Assembly (NCBI GenBank): GCA_029961685.1
Contig: JARWKL010000010.1
Span: 23,224,067-23,288,066 of the forward strand
Source of the DNA: Aristolochia californica
Taxonomy: Eukaryota; Streptophyta; Magnoliopsida; Piperales; Aristolochiaceae
Length of the DNA: 64,000 nucleotides
Direction of reading: 5' to 3'
Below are positions 12,118 to 22,849 of the stretch, in pieces (the first letter of the stretch is position 1; every line of letters starts with the position of its first letter). The notes below the pieces were generated by a model, which was given only the letters and a program-made list of their open reading frames with translations, did not search any database and was not told the origin of the DNA. A program made the position numbers and the translations under genes.

Positions 12118-12795
12118 ATATCATCTCTTCAATGCAACAAACAATCCTATTGAGGGGACAAATTATGGAATAAATATTAACCCCATAGAAGATTCATTAC
12201 TATACAATGAAAACATCTTGTCAATTTTATTGAGAATTAGAAGAGTTACAGAATATTGATTTCATATAAAAAACAACACCAATAGAATATTCATTTGTTC
12301 TTTATTCTTTGTGAGACCTACTCATTTGATCTCATGAGATTGATTGATTTGTCTGCCATAGGAGTTTAGTAGCTTGAACTTCATGATATTCTATGGATGA
12401 AGAAATTTAGAAACCGGATTGTTTGTTCTCTTGTCCATCAATATCTTCGCTCAACTTTACCTGATACATAAAGGAGCCTCATTAAGATTTCAAGGGTCTC
12501 AAATCCCTAAAAAATGAAAGCAGTGAAGATTGATCATCTTCGGTTGAAGAGATGGAAATAATTAAGCCGAACCTGAAGCGTCTTGGGTACAAGGGTCAGC
12601 TTTGTGAAAAACCCATTTTCAGCGACATCCCCTCATTGGATGAAGCTACCAAGACACACACCCTTGACCTCGACTTCTACTTCGAACTATTCAGGGATGT
12701 AGTCCACTTGAACTCAAGTTTTTGCCCAAAAAATAGATTGACTAACATAATACTTTTTAAGTTATTTCATATCACAAATAGCAGTGAGTAACAAG
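12118..12795 (+). pseudogene. F-box/LRR gene fragment, LRR part (copy C)
   Basis: Sister of the 5873-6430 fragment and better preserved. An open stretch at about 12552-12791 reads KPNLKRLGYKGQLCEKPIFS, then DIPSLDEATKTHTLDLDFYF and ELFRDVVHLNSSF. This corresponds to the LRR/FBD end of copy A (TPNLKNLQYKGQVCDNPIF). No F-box precedes it in frame. It is a decayed fragment of the same family. Confidence 0.6.
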
Positions 12796-12829
12796 CAAAA
12801 AGTTAGTCAATGGACTTTCAGCATAAGAG

Positions 12830-13019
12830 AAACTTGAGAAGACTAACAACAGTATAACCAAGTTACCAGAAAATATTATTCACCACATACTCTCTTTTCT
12901 TCCATTGAAGTGTGCAGTGATGACATCAATTATGCCTAGACAATGGATAAACAAGTGGGAATCCCTATGAATTTACAACACTATCATAGACTTGACAAGG
13001 TGTTCACAACAAATTTAAA
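12830..13019 (+). pseudogene. F-box fragment (copy C), cut by Copia element
   Basis: It reads KLPENIIHHILSFLPLK, then CAVMTSIMPRQWINKWESL followed by a stop, then IYNTIIDL. This is an F-box core with an internal stop. Homology ends at about 13020, where reverse-strand Copia sequence begins. Confidence 0.6.
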
Positions 13020-13132
13020 GAAGGCAACTCCTGAGGAGTTGCTTCAGCAACTGTACTGGACTTGTCCTTGTACACAATCTTCTCATTGAAGATCACATTC
13101 TTACTTCTTATAATCTTCCGGCTCTGATACCA
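13020..13132 (-). mobile_element. Copia internal fragment with PBS
   Basis: The reverse strand next to the LTR carries TGGTATCAGAGCC (13120-13132), the initiator tRNA-Met primer-binding site. It is followed almost at once by a pol-like frame (KNVIFNEKIVYKDKSSTVAE), a sequence normally found thousands of bases inside a Copia polyprotein. The element was therefore internally deleted and then truncated at about 13020. Confidence 0.65.
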
Positions 13133-13134
13133 AT

Positions 13135-14129
13135 TGTTAGGAAAAAATCATCGATGACAACAAGACAAGTAACAAGTAATCATGCACAACATAATATTTT
13201 ACGTGGTTCAAAAAATTGCCTACGTCCATGGGAGCTGTAGAGGATTTTACAGATCAGTTGAAGAATCACAATACAGTTTGTTTCTCACACCAGAAATACA
13301 ACCCGAGAGAGTCTTCTCTCTTTGTCGTCTGAACGAGTTTAGGCGAGACCGAAACCTCTCCCCGCTTCGTCTTCCTAGTGCACACACAGGTACCGATACA
13401 AAATCCCGAGGGAGTGTCATAAACCTCTTTGTTCTGGTAAGTCCCAGACTTTGTTCTTCTGACAGCAACATCGAACAACAGCACCAGTAACGACAACTAC
13501 AACGAACAGTAACTCCAGAAACGATGACGGCAACATCGTCGTTCTTCTTGAGTCTCTCTTCTGCCGAGAGATTCTGTTTCACACTCTATTTCTATTTTGG
13601 AAATAGAGTCGAAGTCTTGCACTACAACACCAGCAACGGCGGCGGCAACAGCGTCGTACAACAGCTCCGGCAGTGGCAACGACAACAGCGTCGAGCCAAT
13701 AGAGTGACAGTTAAATCTTGCCTTTTCTATACTTTTTTGCAACTTTCTAGTTTTCACCCCCACTCGCAAGTCTCCACGCAATTCACGAAAGAGCACACAC
13801 GGTTTGCCAACAGTGAGAAGACCTGCCATTCCCGGTCAACCGCCCAAAGTGCATAATAGATGTACCTTTTTCCCACAAAAAATCTTTTCACAATGTATAC
13901 TGTGTGCCCTCGCCCCTCTTTGTCAAAGCAAATGAGAGATCACAAAAAATACGACAAATTATGATTATTTTCAATAGTGAACAAACAATGAAATGCAAGA
14001 CTCTCTACACGCAATGTCCTTGTTTTGACAATAGATACGAAGTATTCCTGCGAGGGACTCTATTCGCACACCATTTCTGTTTCGATAACAGAGTCGTGTG
14101 CAATGGACTAGGCTCCACAGTCCTCAACA
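13135..14129 (-). mobile_element. Copia 5' LTR (reverse orientation)
   Basis: It reads TGTTGAGGACTGTGGAGCC at its right edge (reverse strand) and ends CCTAACA, two bases before the PBS on the left, so it is a 5' LTR of about 995 bp. Most of it aligns with the LTR at 27036-27876. An extra block at about 13740-13980, related to 22141-22300 and 25815-25985, makes this copy longer. Open frames on both strands are shadows in a GC-richer LTR. Confidence 0.75.
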
Positions 14130-14560
14130 AAGACATCTCACTTGAAGTTCTTTCAAATCTGCCCAAGAAATGACAGCTCAAGTGTGAAGCTATTTTAAAG
14201 AAATGGCAGAATATGATCAAGAAAGTTAGCTTCTTTCACTGCCAAATCAATTGACATCGGTTTTGTCTATCGAAAATAATATGACTATGGCTTCATATGT
14301 GAATGTATGTTTTGTCGCTTGGATGAAAAAGGAGCACTCACGCTCCAAGACTCCCTCGTCTTCCCTTCACATCACAACGTCATGAATATGGGTTCATGCA
14401 ATGGAGTCATCTTCTAGGGCAAAAAAATCCACACTAATCTCAAGCTCAATTACTATCTCTAAAATCCCATTACCAAGCATCTCATGACTCTTCTTCCACT
14501 TCCTCCTTTTAGAATGGCCCATGAGTCTGATAGTTGTTTCCCTTTTTTAGGTTTAACCCA
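14130..14560 (+). pseudogene. F-box pseudogene (F-box-associated type)
   Basis: Immediately right of the Copia LTR a frame reads KDISLEVLSNLPKK, stop, LKCEAI, KKWQNMIKKVSFFHCQIN, an F-box with a stop inside. Further on, in other frames, MGSCNGVIF and LKLNYYL, stop, NPITKHLMTLLPLPPF resemble the F-box-associated domain (the GSCNGL...NP.TK pattern). It is a different F-box family from copies A-C and is heavily decayed. The start of the gene was probably displaced by the LTR insertion. Confidence 0.6.
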
Positions 14561-14929
14561 TTATTAGGTAGTTTCCCATAGATAAAAGGATAGTGAGCCT
14601 GAGTTTGGATTGTACGTTAAATAGGATTTGGATAAGAAATAAGCCTAAGTTTTATCCATCAACGGGAGTTTGGATAAACAAGACGTTCCTATACAAATTC
14701 CTGGAATTTTGTCTACCATGATTGAAGGTATGCATCTTGGGTTTCTGATTTTCTTTTTATGAATTTTATATTGTTTTAGAAATTCTGATTTACATTTGAA
14801 ATCTCTCGTCTTGATTAAAATTCCATTATTTTTTTTTTGTTAAATGTTGTCTATGTTTTTATTCTGCCGTAAAAAAAATAAAAATTTACGTGTCATTTTC
14901 GAGTACAGGAGGATGTAGACTTAAGATGA
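14561..14929. other. Intergenic DNA
   Basis: No feature recognised. Confidence 0.4.
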
Positions 14930-15800
14930 GGCCTTATGAGCCCCACGCTTCTTCGATAGCCAGTGGTGGCACGTCCGATTGACAATACGTTGTGTGCCTA
15001 GCGAATCTCAATCACGTTGGCACTCCCCGGTTAGACAACATCCAGGAGAGGCAGTGATGTTTCTGAACAGCGTCCTTGGCCAGACAAGATGACTGCACTG
15101 GTGCGCCAGAGTAGGTTTCGCTTAGTGCGCTGGAGGTGCTAGCATGTTAGTAGGAACATATGCTCCCGTGGGAAGAAAATGCCCATAGCCAGCCATCAAC
15201 TATCATTCGGGTCTGCAGAGGGGATCATCAACGTGGGGAGACGAACGACGGGGCTCGTTGTGTGTGTTGGTGTCAAATCATCGACATTTTGTGTGCATTT
15301 TCTTCTCGACTCCCGGTTGGTCCCGTTCCTCACTTCCAGTCGCCTGGAGACCGACATTGCACACAATTGATTCTCGGTCGAGAGACGTTGCTTTGGTGGG
15401 TGGCAATGAACACCAGACAATACGTCGAAGTGCAGCCGAGAGGAGCAGTCACAGAGCACCAAGAGAGAGACACTGTAAAGGGAGCCTGTGTACACTGACG
15501 TGTTGTGCTCGTTGGACGCACACCGGTGACAATGGCACCAGAGGAAGGAGACGGCGGCGCGGGGATGGTGAGTAGAGTCCCAAACGGACGAGACGCTTGG
15601 CTGTGAGCAGCCGAGAGAGGCGCGAGCGAACAGAGCAGAGACCCGTGTTGTGTGCATCGGTGTTCCGTGCTCTCATTGGAGTGCAGCCAAGGCCAGGAGC
15701 ACGACATCGTGCTCTCCGGTTGTCCCGCACCACTGTACGCGCAAGAGCACCAAACATGCTCACAGCCCATCCAAGCCCAATGTTATCGTTGGATACATTT
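14930..15800. other. GC-rich island of unknown origin
   Basis: This block is markedly richer in G, C and CpG than the AT-rich sequence on both sides, and its edges are sharp (about 14930 and 15790). Because stop codons are scarce, frames are open on both strands (for example 15196-15657 minus and 15160-15498 plus). None shows a domain, biased composition of a real protein, or a match to a known transposon protein. It could be LTR or leader DNA of an unidentified retroelement. I do not assign a gene. Confidence 0.5.
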
Positions 15801-16534
15801 AATTCATATATAAATAACAAGAAAAATAGAAAATTTTAGTTTTTATTCTTTTTCATTTTAGTGCATATGGATTAAAAAATTGGATATGCATATATGAATG
15901 TTTAATATGCAAGTGTTAGTTAATTTTTATCTGTATAAAAATTTATTTTGGGTTTATGCATACTTAATCTTCTATGCATATTATGATTGACCTAAATATA
16001 AGAAATTAATAATTGGCATAAATTTTAGTCAATTATTTTCATGTCATATTTTGGTTTACATTTGAATAATTAAGTAATAACCACAACATTCTTAATTATG
16101 AAAAATGTCTAGTGATATTAAGTTTAATCACATAAAGTTAATGACATACAAATTTGATAGTGTCCATGGAAATCTAATAATTTAACCTCACGTGGTAATT
16201 GTTATATTTAAGTGGTTAATTTGGATTGGATAGAAACATTTAAAAAAACTTTTTAGTCGTCTACAACAATAGAAAATTCCTTTAGAGATAAATTTATGAT
16301 GCCATTATAAAGTGATATAAATCATTTATGTGTTATAATCTAAGCCTACTCACATGTTGATTTATTTGTTTAAATTTATTTACGAGGGTAAATATTCAAT
16401 TTTTTGTTCCATTGCATGTTTTCGTAAGCATTGTTGTTTATTTTGTAATTCTTCAAACTTTATCTGTTCTGAATTTTAATTCCTCCAATATTATTCCTCT
16501 TAATGGCAATAATTACGCTCTTTGTTGGTCATTT
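15801..16534. other. AT-rich intergenic DNA
   Basis: No recognised feature. A short frame near 16412-16560 faintly resembles the start of a Copia gag (PLNGNNYALCWSFLL), without further support. Confidence 0.35.
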
Positions 16535-16935
16535 CTTCTATTAAATAGCACTGACATATATGACTCTTTCATTAGGAATGTCATCACATTTTCTCTTGGT
16601 TGGTCATATATGACTCTTTCATATCAGCTCTTCATCTCATGTTCTATTTCTTTTTTATAAGATTAACTTATTAGACTCAAGTTGATAACATTTTAGGTTA
16701 TTCAATTTGTTGTTCTTTATGAAATCCTCTGGTAATGTCATGAGTTACTTTAGCACAAATGAGGAGAACCATGCTTTTAGTTCATTTTATGAAGTTATAA
16801 TTGGATATCTTATTTTTATGCTATGTTTTATTTTCTATTTGTTTTATTTGAGTAATTAAAAATATTAGGCATAGGAATTGATTCGTAAAATATTTAGAGA
16901 GAAAACAATTAATTGATTGTATAATGAGTACATTA
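16535..16935 (+). repeat. Dispersed repeat, copy 1 of 2
   Basis: This segment (from near TCACATTTTCTCTTGGTTGG to AATTGATTGTATAATGAG) recurs at about 26150-26585 with high similarity. Function unknown; no coding. Confidence 0.6.
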
Positions 16936-18358
16936 AATAGAGAAAACTCACAGAATCAAAATAAAATTAAACCTACCCATGTTCTACTTACAACTTGAAT
17001 AGAACTCCTAATATGAAACAAAGTAAATCAGTATTACAGAATACTGATAAAATCAATAGATTTCTTATGTAAGATTCTATCCCATGAGATTCAAATAAAA
17101 CTTTGTCCTACTAATTCTTCCACCATGAGATTCTTTTACCATGAAAATCATATTAGACTCTTCCATTTTGCTTCTTCAACACTTCCCTCAAATTGGAGTT
17201 GCTAACTTTCGCATGAAAAGAAATTTTCATCTCGTATCCTCCTCCATACTTAGATGTTCTTTATTTCTAAAAAAACAAATTTACCACCACTACTTCTCAA
17301 CACCTCTTCTTTTGAACTCCTACTTCTCTCCATTAAGTGACCTTTCCTTTTAATGAGGCCCCAATTGTACATAGAAAATATGAGAGAAGGAAGCATCCCT
17401 CTAGCCAAACGATAAAACTTCATATTCCTTTAAAAATGGTCTATGTTTGAAAAAGGACTCCTTTCAATTTCAAATGCAGACAAGCCCAACTTTTGTGCAT
17501 GAAAAAAAGAAAGTGTATTAACTATTTTAATGGTAGCTCACAAAAATATACAACTTTGGTGAATAAAAAAACTTAACTCACTCTGACTGTTGGGTGCACT
17601 CTTGTTCTATGTAGGTAATGGAAGTATAGCCAGTGCTCTAAAGTGATAAAAAAATATGAAATTAAAAAAATACAAGAAGTTTGAAAAGAACAAAAAAAAG
17701 ACCTTTGAAAATAAGGGAAACTTCTTTGCATAAAATGAAGATGGTTTACACTCATGGGTACAAAGCCTACTTATATGCAAACTAGGGATAAGAATCCTTA
17801 TCCCTTCATCTTACATGGATTAGTATGATCTTCCCACCTCAGTACGAGGTTTACCCCTTTATTTAAATTCAAACTTGGCAATATCACAAATGCCTAAATA
17901 AGCTCATAAAATATAATTCAAGAGCATTTGAATCGATTCAAGTTAAAATTTTAAATTTTAAATGAGACAAAGAAATTGATAGCCAGCCTCTACAACTTGA
18001 ATGCAAGCGCGCCACTCACCTACACACGTGCCTTGCCTATGTGGCTCACCCACGCACCTCACCCACGCCTAGGTGGGGGGCAAGGGTTGGGTTGTGATTA
18101 ATTAAATAACACATTTAATGTAATACATAACTATCTTGATCATATCTAATACTAATTTATTAATGACATTATGTATTTACTAATCATATAATTACTGATT
18201 AAGTAAGAAATAATTAAATACCGAATGATTTCTCCTAATTAATCGGCCAAGTGACATATTTAATGTAATAACTAATCAATTATTTAAACCTTAAACCCTA
18301 ATAGAAAAATAGTAATAACTTACTTATCTAATTAATTAAACACATTCTAGTTATATAA
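16936..18358. other. Intergenic DNA
   Basis: No gene recognised. A short GC-rich patch at about 18000-18080 (repeated CACCCACGC/CTCACC words) interrupts otherwise AT-rich DNA. Confidence 0.4.
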
Positions 18359-18400
18359 TTAGGATGGGTGACTTCCTGAGAAATCCTCGTGTTGCACCCC
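18359..18400 (+). pseudogene. 5S rRNA 3' fragment
   Basis: About 40 bases corresponding to the 3' third of 5S rRNA (AGGATGGGTGACTTCCTGAG, ending GTTGCACCCC), followed by a T-run. The 5' two thirds are missing. Confidence 0.75.
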
Positions 18401-18785
18401 TTTTTGCCCTATTTTCCATTGCCACCAGCTAATTTCTCCCTCGCAATGCTGCGGTTAGGGGTCACAAAACATATTTGTATATATATATATTTTGACGGTT
18501 TGAAACTTTCGGGAAGAAGAGAAGGGGGAAAAAAAGAAAAAAAAAGAATGATTGTTTAGTTTTCCTTTATTAATGCAGTTCGCTACACTTTCGACACGGA
18601 CGGTGAATGTTTTATTCTTTAATCCAAAAACATAGTGCTCCTTTTTTATTTTTTATATCTTGATTTTTGCATAAGATTATAATTTATATTTTATTTTATG
18701 TAGGAAATGTGGAAAAGACCGATAGAACACGGGGGGATAGTGAAGCCGAGGAAGGGATTGGCAGGATGGAGAGGGTAACAACAAC

Positions 18786-18904
18786 AAGTAAGATCATACT
18801 AGCACCAATGCACCAGATCCCATGAGACCTCAGAAGTTAAGCGCGCTTGGATGAGACTAGTACTAGGATGGTTGACCTCCTAGGAAGTCCTCGTGTAGCA
18901 CCCC
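18786..18904 (+). rRNA. 5S rRNA-like unit (probably pseudogene)
   Basis: 119 bases matching the plant 5S rRNA pattern: GATCATAC, CACCAATGCACC, GATCCCAT, GAAGTTAAGCG, the internal promoter-like stretch ACTAGTACTAGGATGG, and CCTCGTGTAGCACCCC followed by T5. The first bases have lost GGGTGC, and several changes lie in conserved helices, so function is doubtful. In a live array the gene is transcribed by RNA polymerase III from internal A/C boxes. Confidence 0.8.
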
Positions 18905-19294
18905 TTTTTCCCCATGTTTCCTTTGCCACCAACTAATTTCTCCCTCACAATGCTACTGTTAGGGGCAGCAAAACATATTTGTATATATAGTTTGTTTTAT
19001 TTTTTAACGATTCGAAACGTTTGGGTAGAAGAGAAGAGGGAAAAAAGAAAAAAAAGTACGATTTTGTTTTACTTTCTGTTATTAATGTAGTTTTGTTCAG
19101 TTTCAACATGGACGATGAAAGTTTTATTCTTTAAGCCAACGACAAAACACTTATAATTTTTTATATCCTGATTTTTGTCAAAAATTTTAATTTTTAATTT
19201 TATTTTATGGAGGGAATATGGAAAAGACCAACAAAATACGGGGGGAGAGGAAAACTGGGGATGGGATTGGTAGGATGGAGAGGGAAACACAAAC

Positions 19295-19413
19295 GGGTGC
19301 GATTATACCAACATTAATGCATTGAATCCCATCAAAACTCTGAAGTTAAACGTGTTTTGGCGATTGTTGTACTTGGATGGGTGACCTCCTAAGAAGTCCT
19401 CTTGTTGCACCCC
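19295..19413 (+). rRNA. 5S rRNA-like unit (pseudogene)
   Basis: 119 bases starting GGGTGCGATTATACCA and ending TTGTTGCACCCC plus a T-run. It is more diverged than the previous unit, with many C-to-T/G-to-A type changes (for example GAAGTTAAACGTGTTTTGG). That suits decay of methylated cytosines. Confidence 0.8.
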
Positions 19414-19793
19414 TTTTTACCCTTTTTTTCCTTTGCCACCAATTAATTTCTCCCTCATAATGTTGAGGTTAGGGGCAACAACAAGTATTTTTATATATAG
19501 TTTGTTTTCTTTTTTAACGGTTTGAAATGTTCTGGTAGAAGAGAAGAGGGAAAAAACTATGATTTTGTTTTGTTTTCCATTGTTAATGTAGTTCGGTTAA
19601 GTTTTGACATGGCCAGAGAACGTTCTTTTTCTTTAATCCAATGACATAGTGTTTTTTTAATTTTTAATATCTTGATTTTTCTTAAGATTTTAATTTTTTA
19701 TTTTATTTTATGGAAATAATGTGGAAAAGACCGACAGAACACGGGGGAAGAGGGAAGCCAAGGGATTGGTAGAATGGAGAGGGTAACACAAAT

Positions 19794-19804
19794 GGGTGCG
19801 ATCA
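19794..19804 (+). pseudogene. 5S rRNA 5' stub
   Basis: Only GGGTGCGATCA remains before unrelated sequence. This marks the right edge of the array. Confidence 0.6.
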
Positions 19805-20269
19805 ATAAAATTTGGCATTTTGATAAATGTGGTAGAAAGAAAAACTTCTGAGTAAGATATGCAAGCTAATTTTTTTTTGCAATTTCAGTTAATGTAATAA
19901 AAATAGTTTCTATTCTCTTTCTCCAATGAACTAACCCATCAACTCAGAAAATAGTTTTTAGACATGAAGAAGGGTGAATTTTCAGCATAAATGATGCTAA
20001 TGCTGACAGATTTCAGATCACCTTTGTGCTCACTCTAGGAAAACAACACACAAAGTTATTGACTTCAGTTCTAATAGGAGGTTAGTCAACTCACGCAGGA
20101 GATGAACTTCAACCACATTACTCAGTTCATCTCCTGACATTGTTAGTGGAACACTAGTGCATGATTCATGTTGATGAATCAGACGAACCCTTAAATCATC
20201 TCTATGGTTTAATTTTGGGAATTCGGATTCTGTAGAATATTGAGAATCATCCGAATGAAGCGGGTGGGA

Positions 20270-21480
20270 TGCCTTGAACCCTCGTCGAATTTTTTCATTT
20301 CAGTCTCTCTTCTGCACTCTTCCCTCTCGATCTAATTCTTCTCTAGTCTCTTCTTCCTTCGAAATTTTTTTCCTTGCTCTCATCCTCCATCTCCCTTCTC
20401 CCTTCTCCCTTCTCCCTTCTCCCTCTCATTCTGAACGTCCTCTCGGCCTCCCACTCCCTTCTCCCTGTAGCTATTCTCTCTTCGTCCAAAATACCTCTTG
20501 ATTTCGTTTGATTTCCCCCATTTCGATTTCGATTTTCTTTCATTTTTTATATTTCGGCGTTGATTTCTTCAATTCTACTTCAATTCGGCTTCGATTTCAT
20601 CCTTCGACTACGGTTTTCCCCAAATTTAAGAAGGTATGCCTATACCCTAATTTTTTTTTATTATTTTAGTGTTGTATTTGATTTAATTTAATTTTTGTAC
20701 GTAATGTGTATTAATTGTTGCTTAATTGTGGGATTTAGGGTTGGGGTTTATGGTTCAATTTTGTCTTCATAGGGTTTAATTTCGGGATTAGGGTTAGGGT
20801 TTAGTGTATTTAGGGTTTGGTGCTTGGTTAGTTTTGGGTTTATTGTATTTTTAGGGTTTAGTCTTTTTTTTTTTTTAATTTTTTAGGGTTCTTAGTGTTT
20901 GGGTTTTTGTGCTTTTAGGGGTTTTAAGGTTAGGGTTTAGGGTTTAGGTTTTGGTTCTAGAATTAGGGTTTAGGGTGTTGAGTCCAGTTCAAACAATGTT
21001 GAGTCGCCTACAAAGGTGTCCATTAGCCAACGAAACCCGACCCCCATCACTGACGAGGTACAGTTTGTAGTGACTGTGAAATCATATGGTGTTCTACCAT
21101 GGATGTTCGGTGGATTTGGACTTGATATGTGTGTTTTTGCAGTGTTTAGTGTATCTACAATGGAAATAGTTTGGTTAATTTTAAAATGTCTTAGAATATT
21201 GTTGAAAATTATTGAAGTGCTATAGAATGATTTTACCATGTGGAGAGGAGATTCAGGTGTTATAAATATCCACCACTTGGTATTTTATTTTTTTTGGTTT
21301 GATGAGGACCATCTCGGATTTAGATTATAAATGGCTGTAAGAAGACCACAAATTGCTCGATATTATGACATTTGGATCTTCGAAGAAGACAACAAAATGT
21401 TCAATCTCTTGGTCGAACTGGTCAATAGAGGGAACAAGTTGCCCAACAGGGTTTGGAAGCATGAGGTAGATATGGACCGT
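20270..21480 (+). pseudogene. MYB/SANT-like gene fragment (unit A)
   Basis: This gene-like arrangement starts with a pyrimidine-rich leader (20280-20630). A splice donor-like AAG|GTATGC at about 20632 follows, then a T/G-rich stretch with telomere-like repeats ending in TTTAG. Next comes a small exon-like frame (VESSSNNVESPTKVSISQRN) ending GAG|GTACAG. A further frame at 21331-21478 reads MAVRRPQIARYYDIW, EEDNKMFNLLVELVNRGNKL, PNRVWKHEV. The last block resembles the MYB/SANT-like (Myb_DNA-bind_3) domain of plant transposon-associated and L10-interacting MYB proteins. No complete protein is present. The family call is an inference from a short block. Confidence 0.45.
20715..20975 (+). repeat. 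Degenerate interstitial telomere-like repeats
   Basis: Multiple TTTAGGG/GGGTTTAG words (plant telomere heptamer) are interspersed with T-runs, inside the intron-like part of unit A. Confidence 0.65.
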
Positions 21481-21484
21481 TGCC

Positions 21485-22140
21485 CGAACATCCCAACTAC
21501 AATACCCCAGAACTTAGCTTTCCTTGCATTCAATATTTCTTTTTTCTGAGCTTCTTTCATCACATTGAGATCATATTCTTCCAAGAAGAAAACTTTGAGA
21601 TATAGATCATAACGAAATGCCCTAATATGGGGATTTGCTATCATAAATACCTCTAGATGGAATCTACCATCTGCAACAAATACAACAACATCAACTGCAA
21701 CACTATTAGGAATTGTAGGAGATGCACTTCCCTTGAAGACAAAGGTTTAGATTGTGGAACAATGATATCAATACCAGAATCAGCTAAAGCAGATTTAACA
21801 GCTCTCACAACTGCTGAGAATTGGATGGTCCCTGCCACTGCAATCTTTTTGTCACAAAATATGCTTTAATTGTATTAATGATATGGTCTACACCAATTTT
21901 TATTTCAACGAAAACATATAAAGCAATGATTTTGGAGTAATCTATTGGGACTAAATAGCTATGCCCGTAATGGATCAAATGATCTAGAAAAATCATCCAC
22001 ACAGTAGCATGCCCCATATGTGATGTCAACCAGAATAAAGCACTCATCAACAGAAGCAAAGGTTTCAAAAATGTCGGAAAGAACAAGTGAGTACATGAGG
22101 AGACCTTTGCGGAATTGAAGGTGAACCTTTTGGGGTTTTA
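21485..22140 (-). pseudogene. DPH1: DPH1 pseudogene (unit A)
   Basis: The reverse strand encodes scattered frames of DPH1, the radical-SAM 3-amino-3-carboxypropyl transferase subunit that starts diphthamide synthesis on elongation factor 2. Recognisable blocks in order: DLSDIF-like start (22110), [88 protein letters not shown] (other frame), MIANPHIRAFRYDLYLKVFF, LEEYDLNVMKEAQKKEILNA, KAKFWGIVVG. Frameshifts separate several blocks. The coding order is continuous without introns, so this looks like a processed copy. The C-terminal third is absent; homology stops near 21490, where the plus-strand MYB/SANT-like block begins. Confidence 0.75.
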
Positions 22141-22425
22141 TTTCTCACCCAAATGCCTGACCGACCTACATTTTTTCACGCCAAAAATCTTTTAAAAATG
22201 GATTCTCTATGCTAATGTCCCTCGCTCCCTCATTGTCAAAGAGATCACAAAAAAGGCAACAAATTATGATTTTTTTTGTAGTAACTACTTTGTTTCAAAG
22301 TGAGATAGTAGTATATTGCCTACATCTACAAAAATCGCCTAATCCCATTGTTTATTGATTTTCAACAAGCCTATTCAAAAACTACTTGGCAATCTCTCTT
22401 AGTTCTGCCCATTGTCACTCTTTGA
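22141..22425. repeat. Dispersed repeat at unit ends
   Basis: Shared with 25845-26125 over its whole length (CCCAAATGCCTGACCGACC, ATTGTCAAAG.GATCACAAAA, AAATTATGATTTTTTTT, GTGAGATAGTAGTATATTGC). The first ~150 bases also relate to 13740-13980, inside the Copia LTR. Confidence 0.6.
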
Positions 22426-22849
22426 TAAATGTGGTAGAAAGAAAAAATTCAGAGTAAGATAGGAAAGCTAAAACACTTTCGAAATTTCAGTTAATGTAAT
22501 AAGAATCAATTTCTATTCTCTTTCTCCAATGAACTAACCCATCAGCTCAGTTTCAATTTTAGTTAATGAAGCTAATGCTGACAGATTTCAGATCACCTTT
22601 GTGCTCACTCTAGGAAAACAACACACAAAGTAATTGACTTCAGTTCTAATAGGAGGGGTTAGTCAACTCACGTAGGAGATGAGCTTCAGCCGCATTACTT
22701 GGTTCATCTCCTAACATCGTTAGTGGAGCACCAGCGCATGATTCATGTTGATGAATTAGAAAAACCCTAAAATCATCTCTACAGTTTAATTTCAGGAATC
22801 CGAATTTTGCAGTATATTGAGAATCATCTGGATGAAGCGGGCGGGATAC

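Larger units (their letters stand above)
18359..19804 (+). repeat. Decayed 5S rDNA tandem array
   Basis: This is a piece of a 5S rDNA array with two full-length 5S-like units and two partial ones. The 5S 3' ends fall at 18400, 18904 and 19413, and the starts at 18786, 19295 and 19794, so the period is about 500-509 bp. Spacers are homologous: each starts with a T-run terminator after CACCCC, then CCTTTGCCACCAA, a TATATA stretch, GGAAAAGACCGA, and ends GGGTAACACAAA just before the next 5S. Both edges cut a 5S unit, so the array was excised or translocated as a fragment. Confidence 0.85.

Noticed and set aside
15196..15657. 153-codon and several other open frames in the GC-rich island
   Set aside because: Open in many frames at once because stops are rare in GC-rich DNA. 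No domain, no consistent frame.
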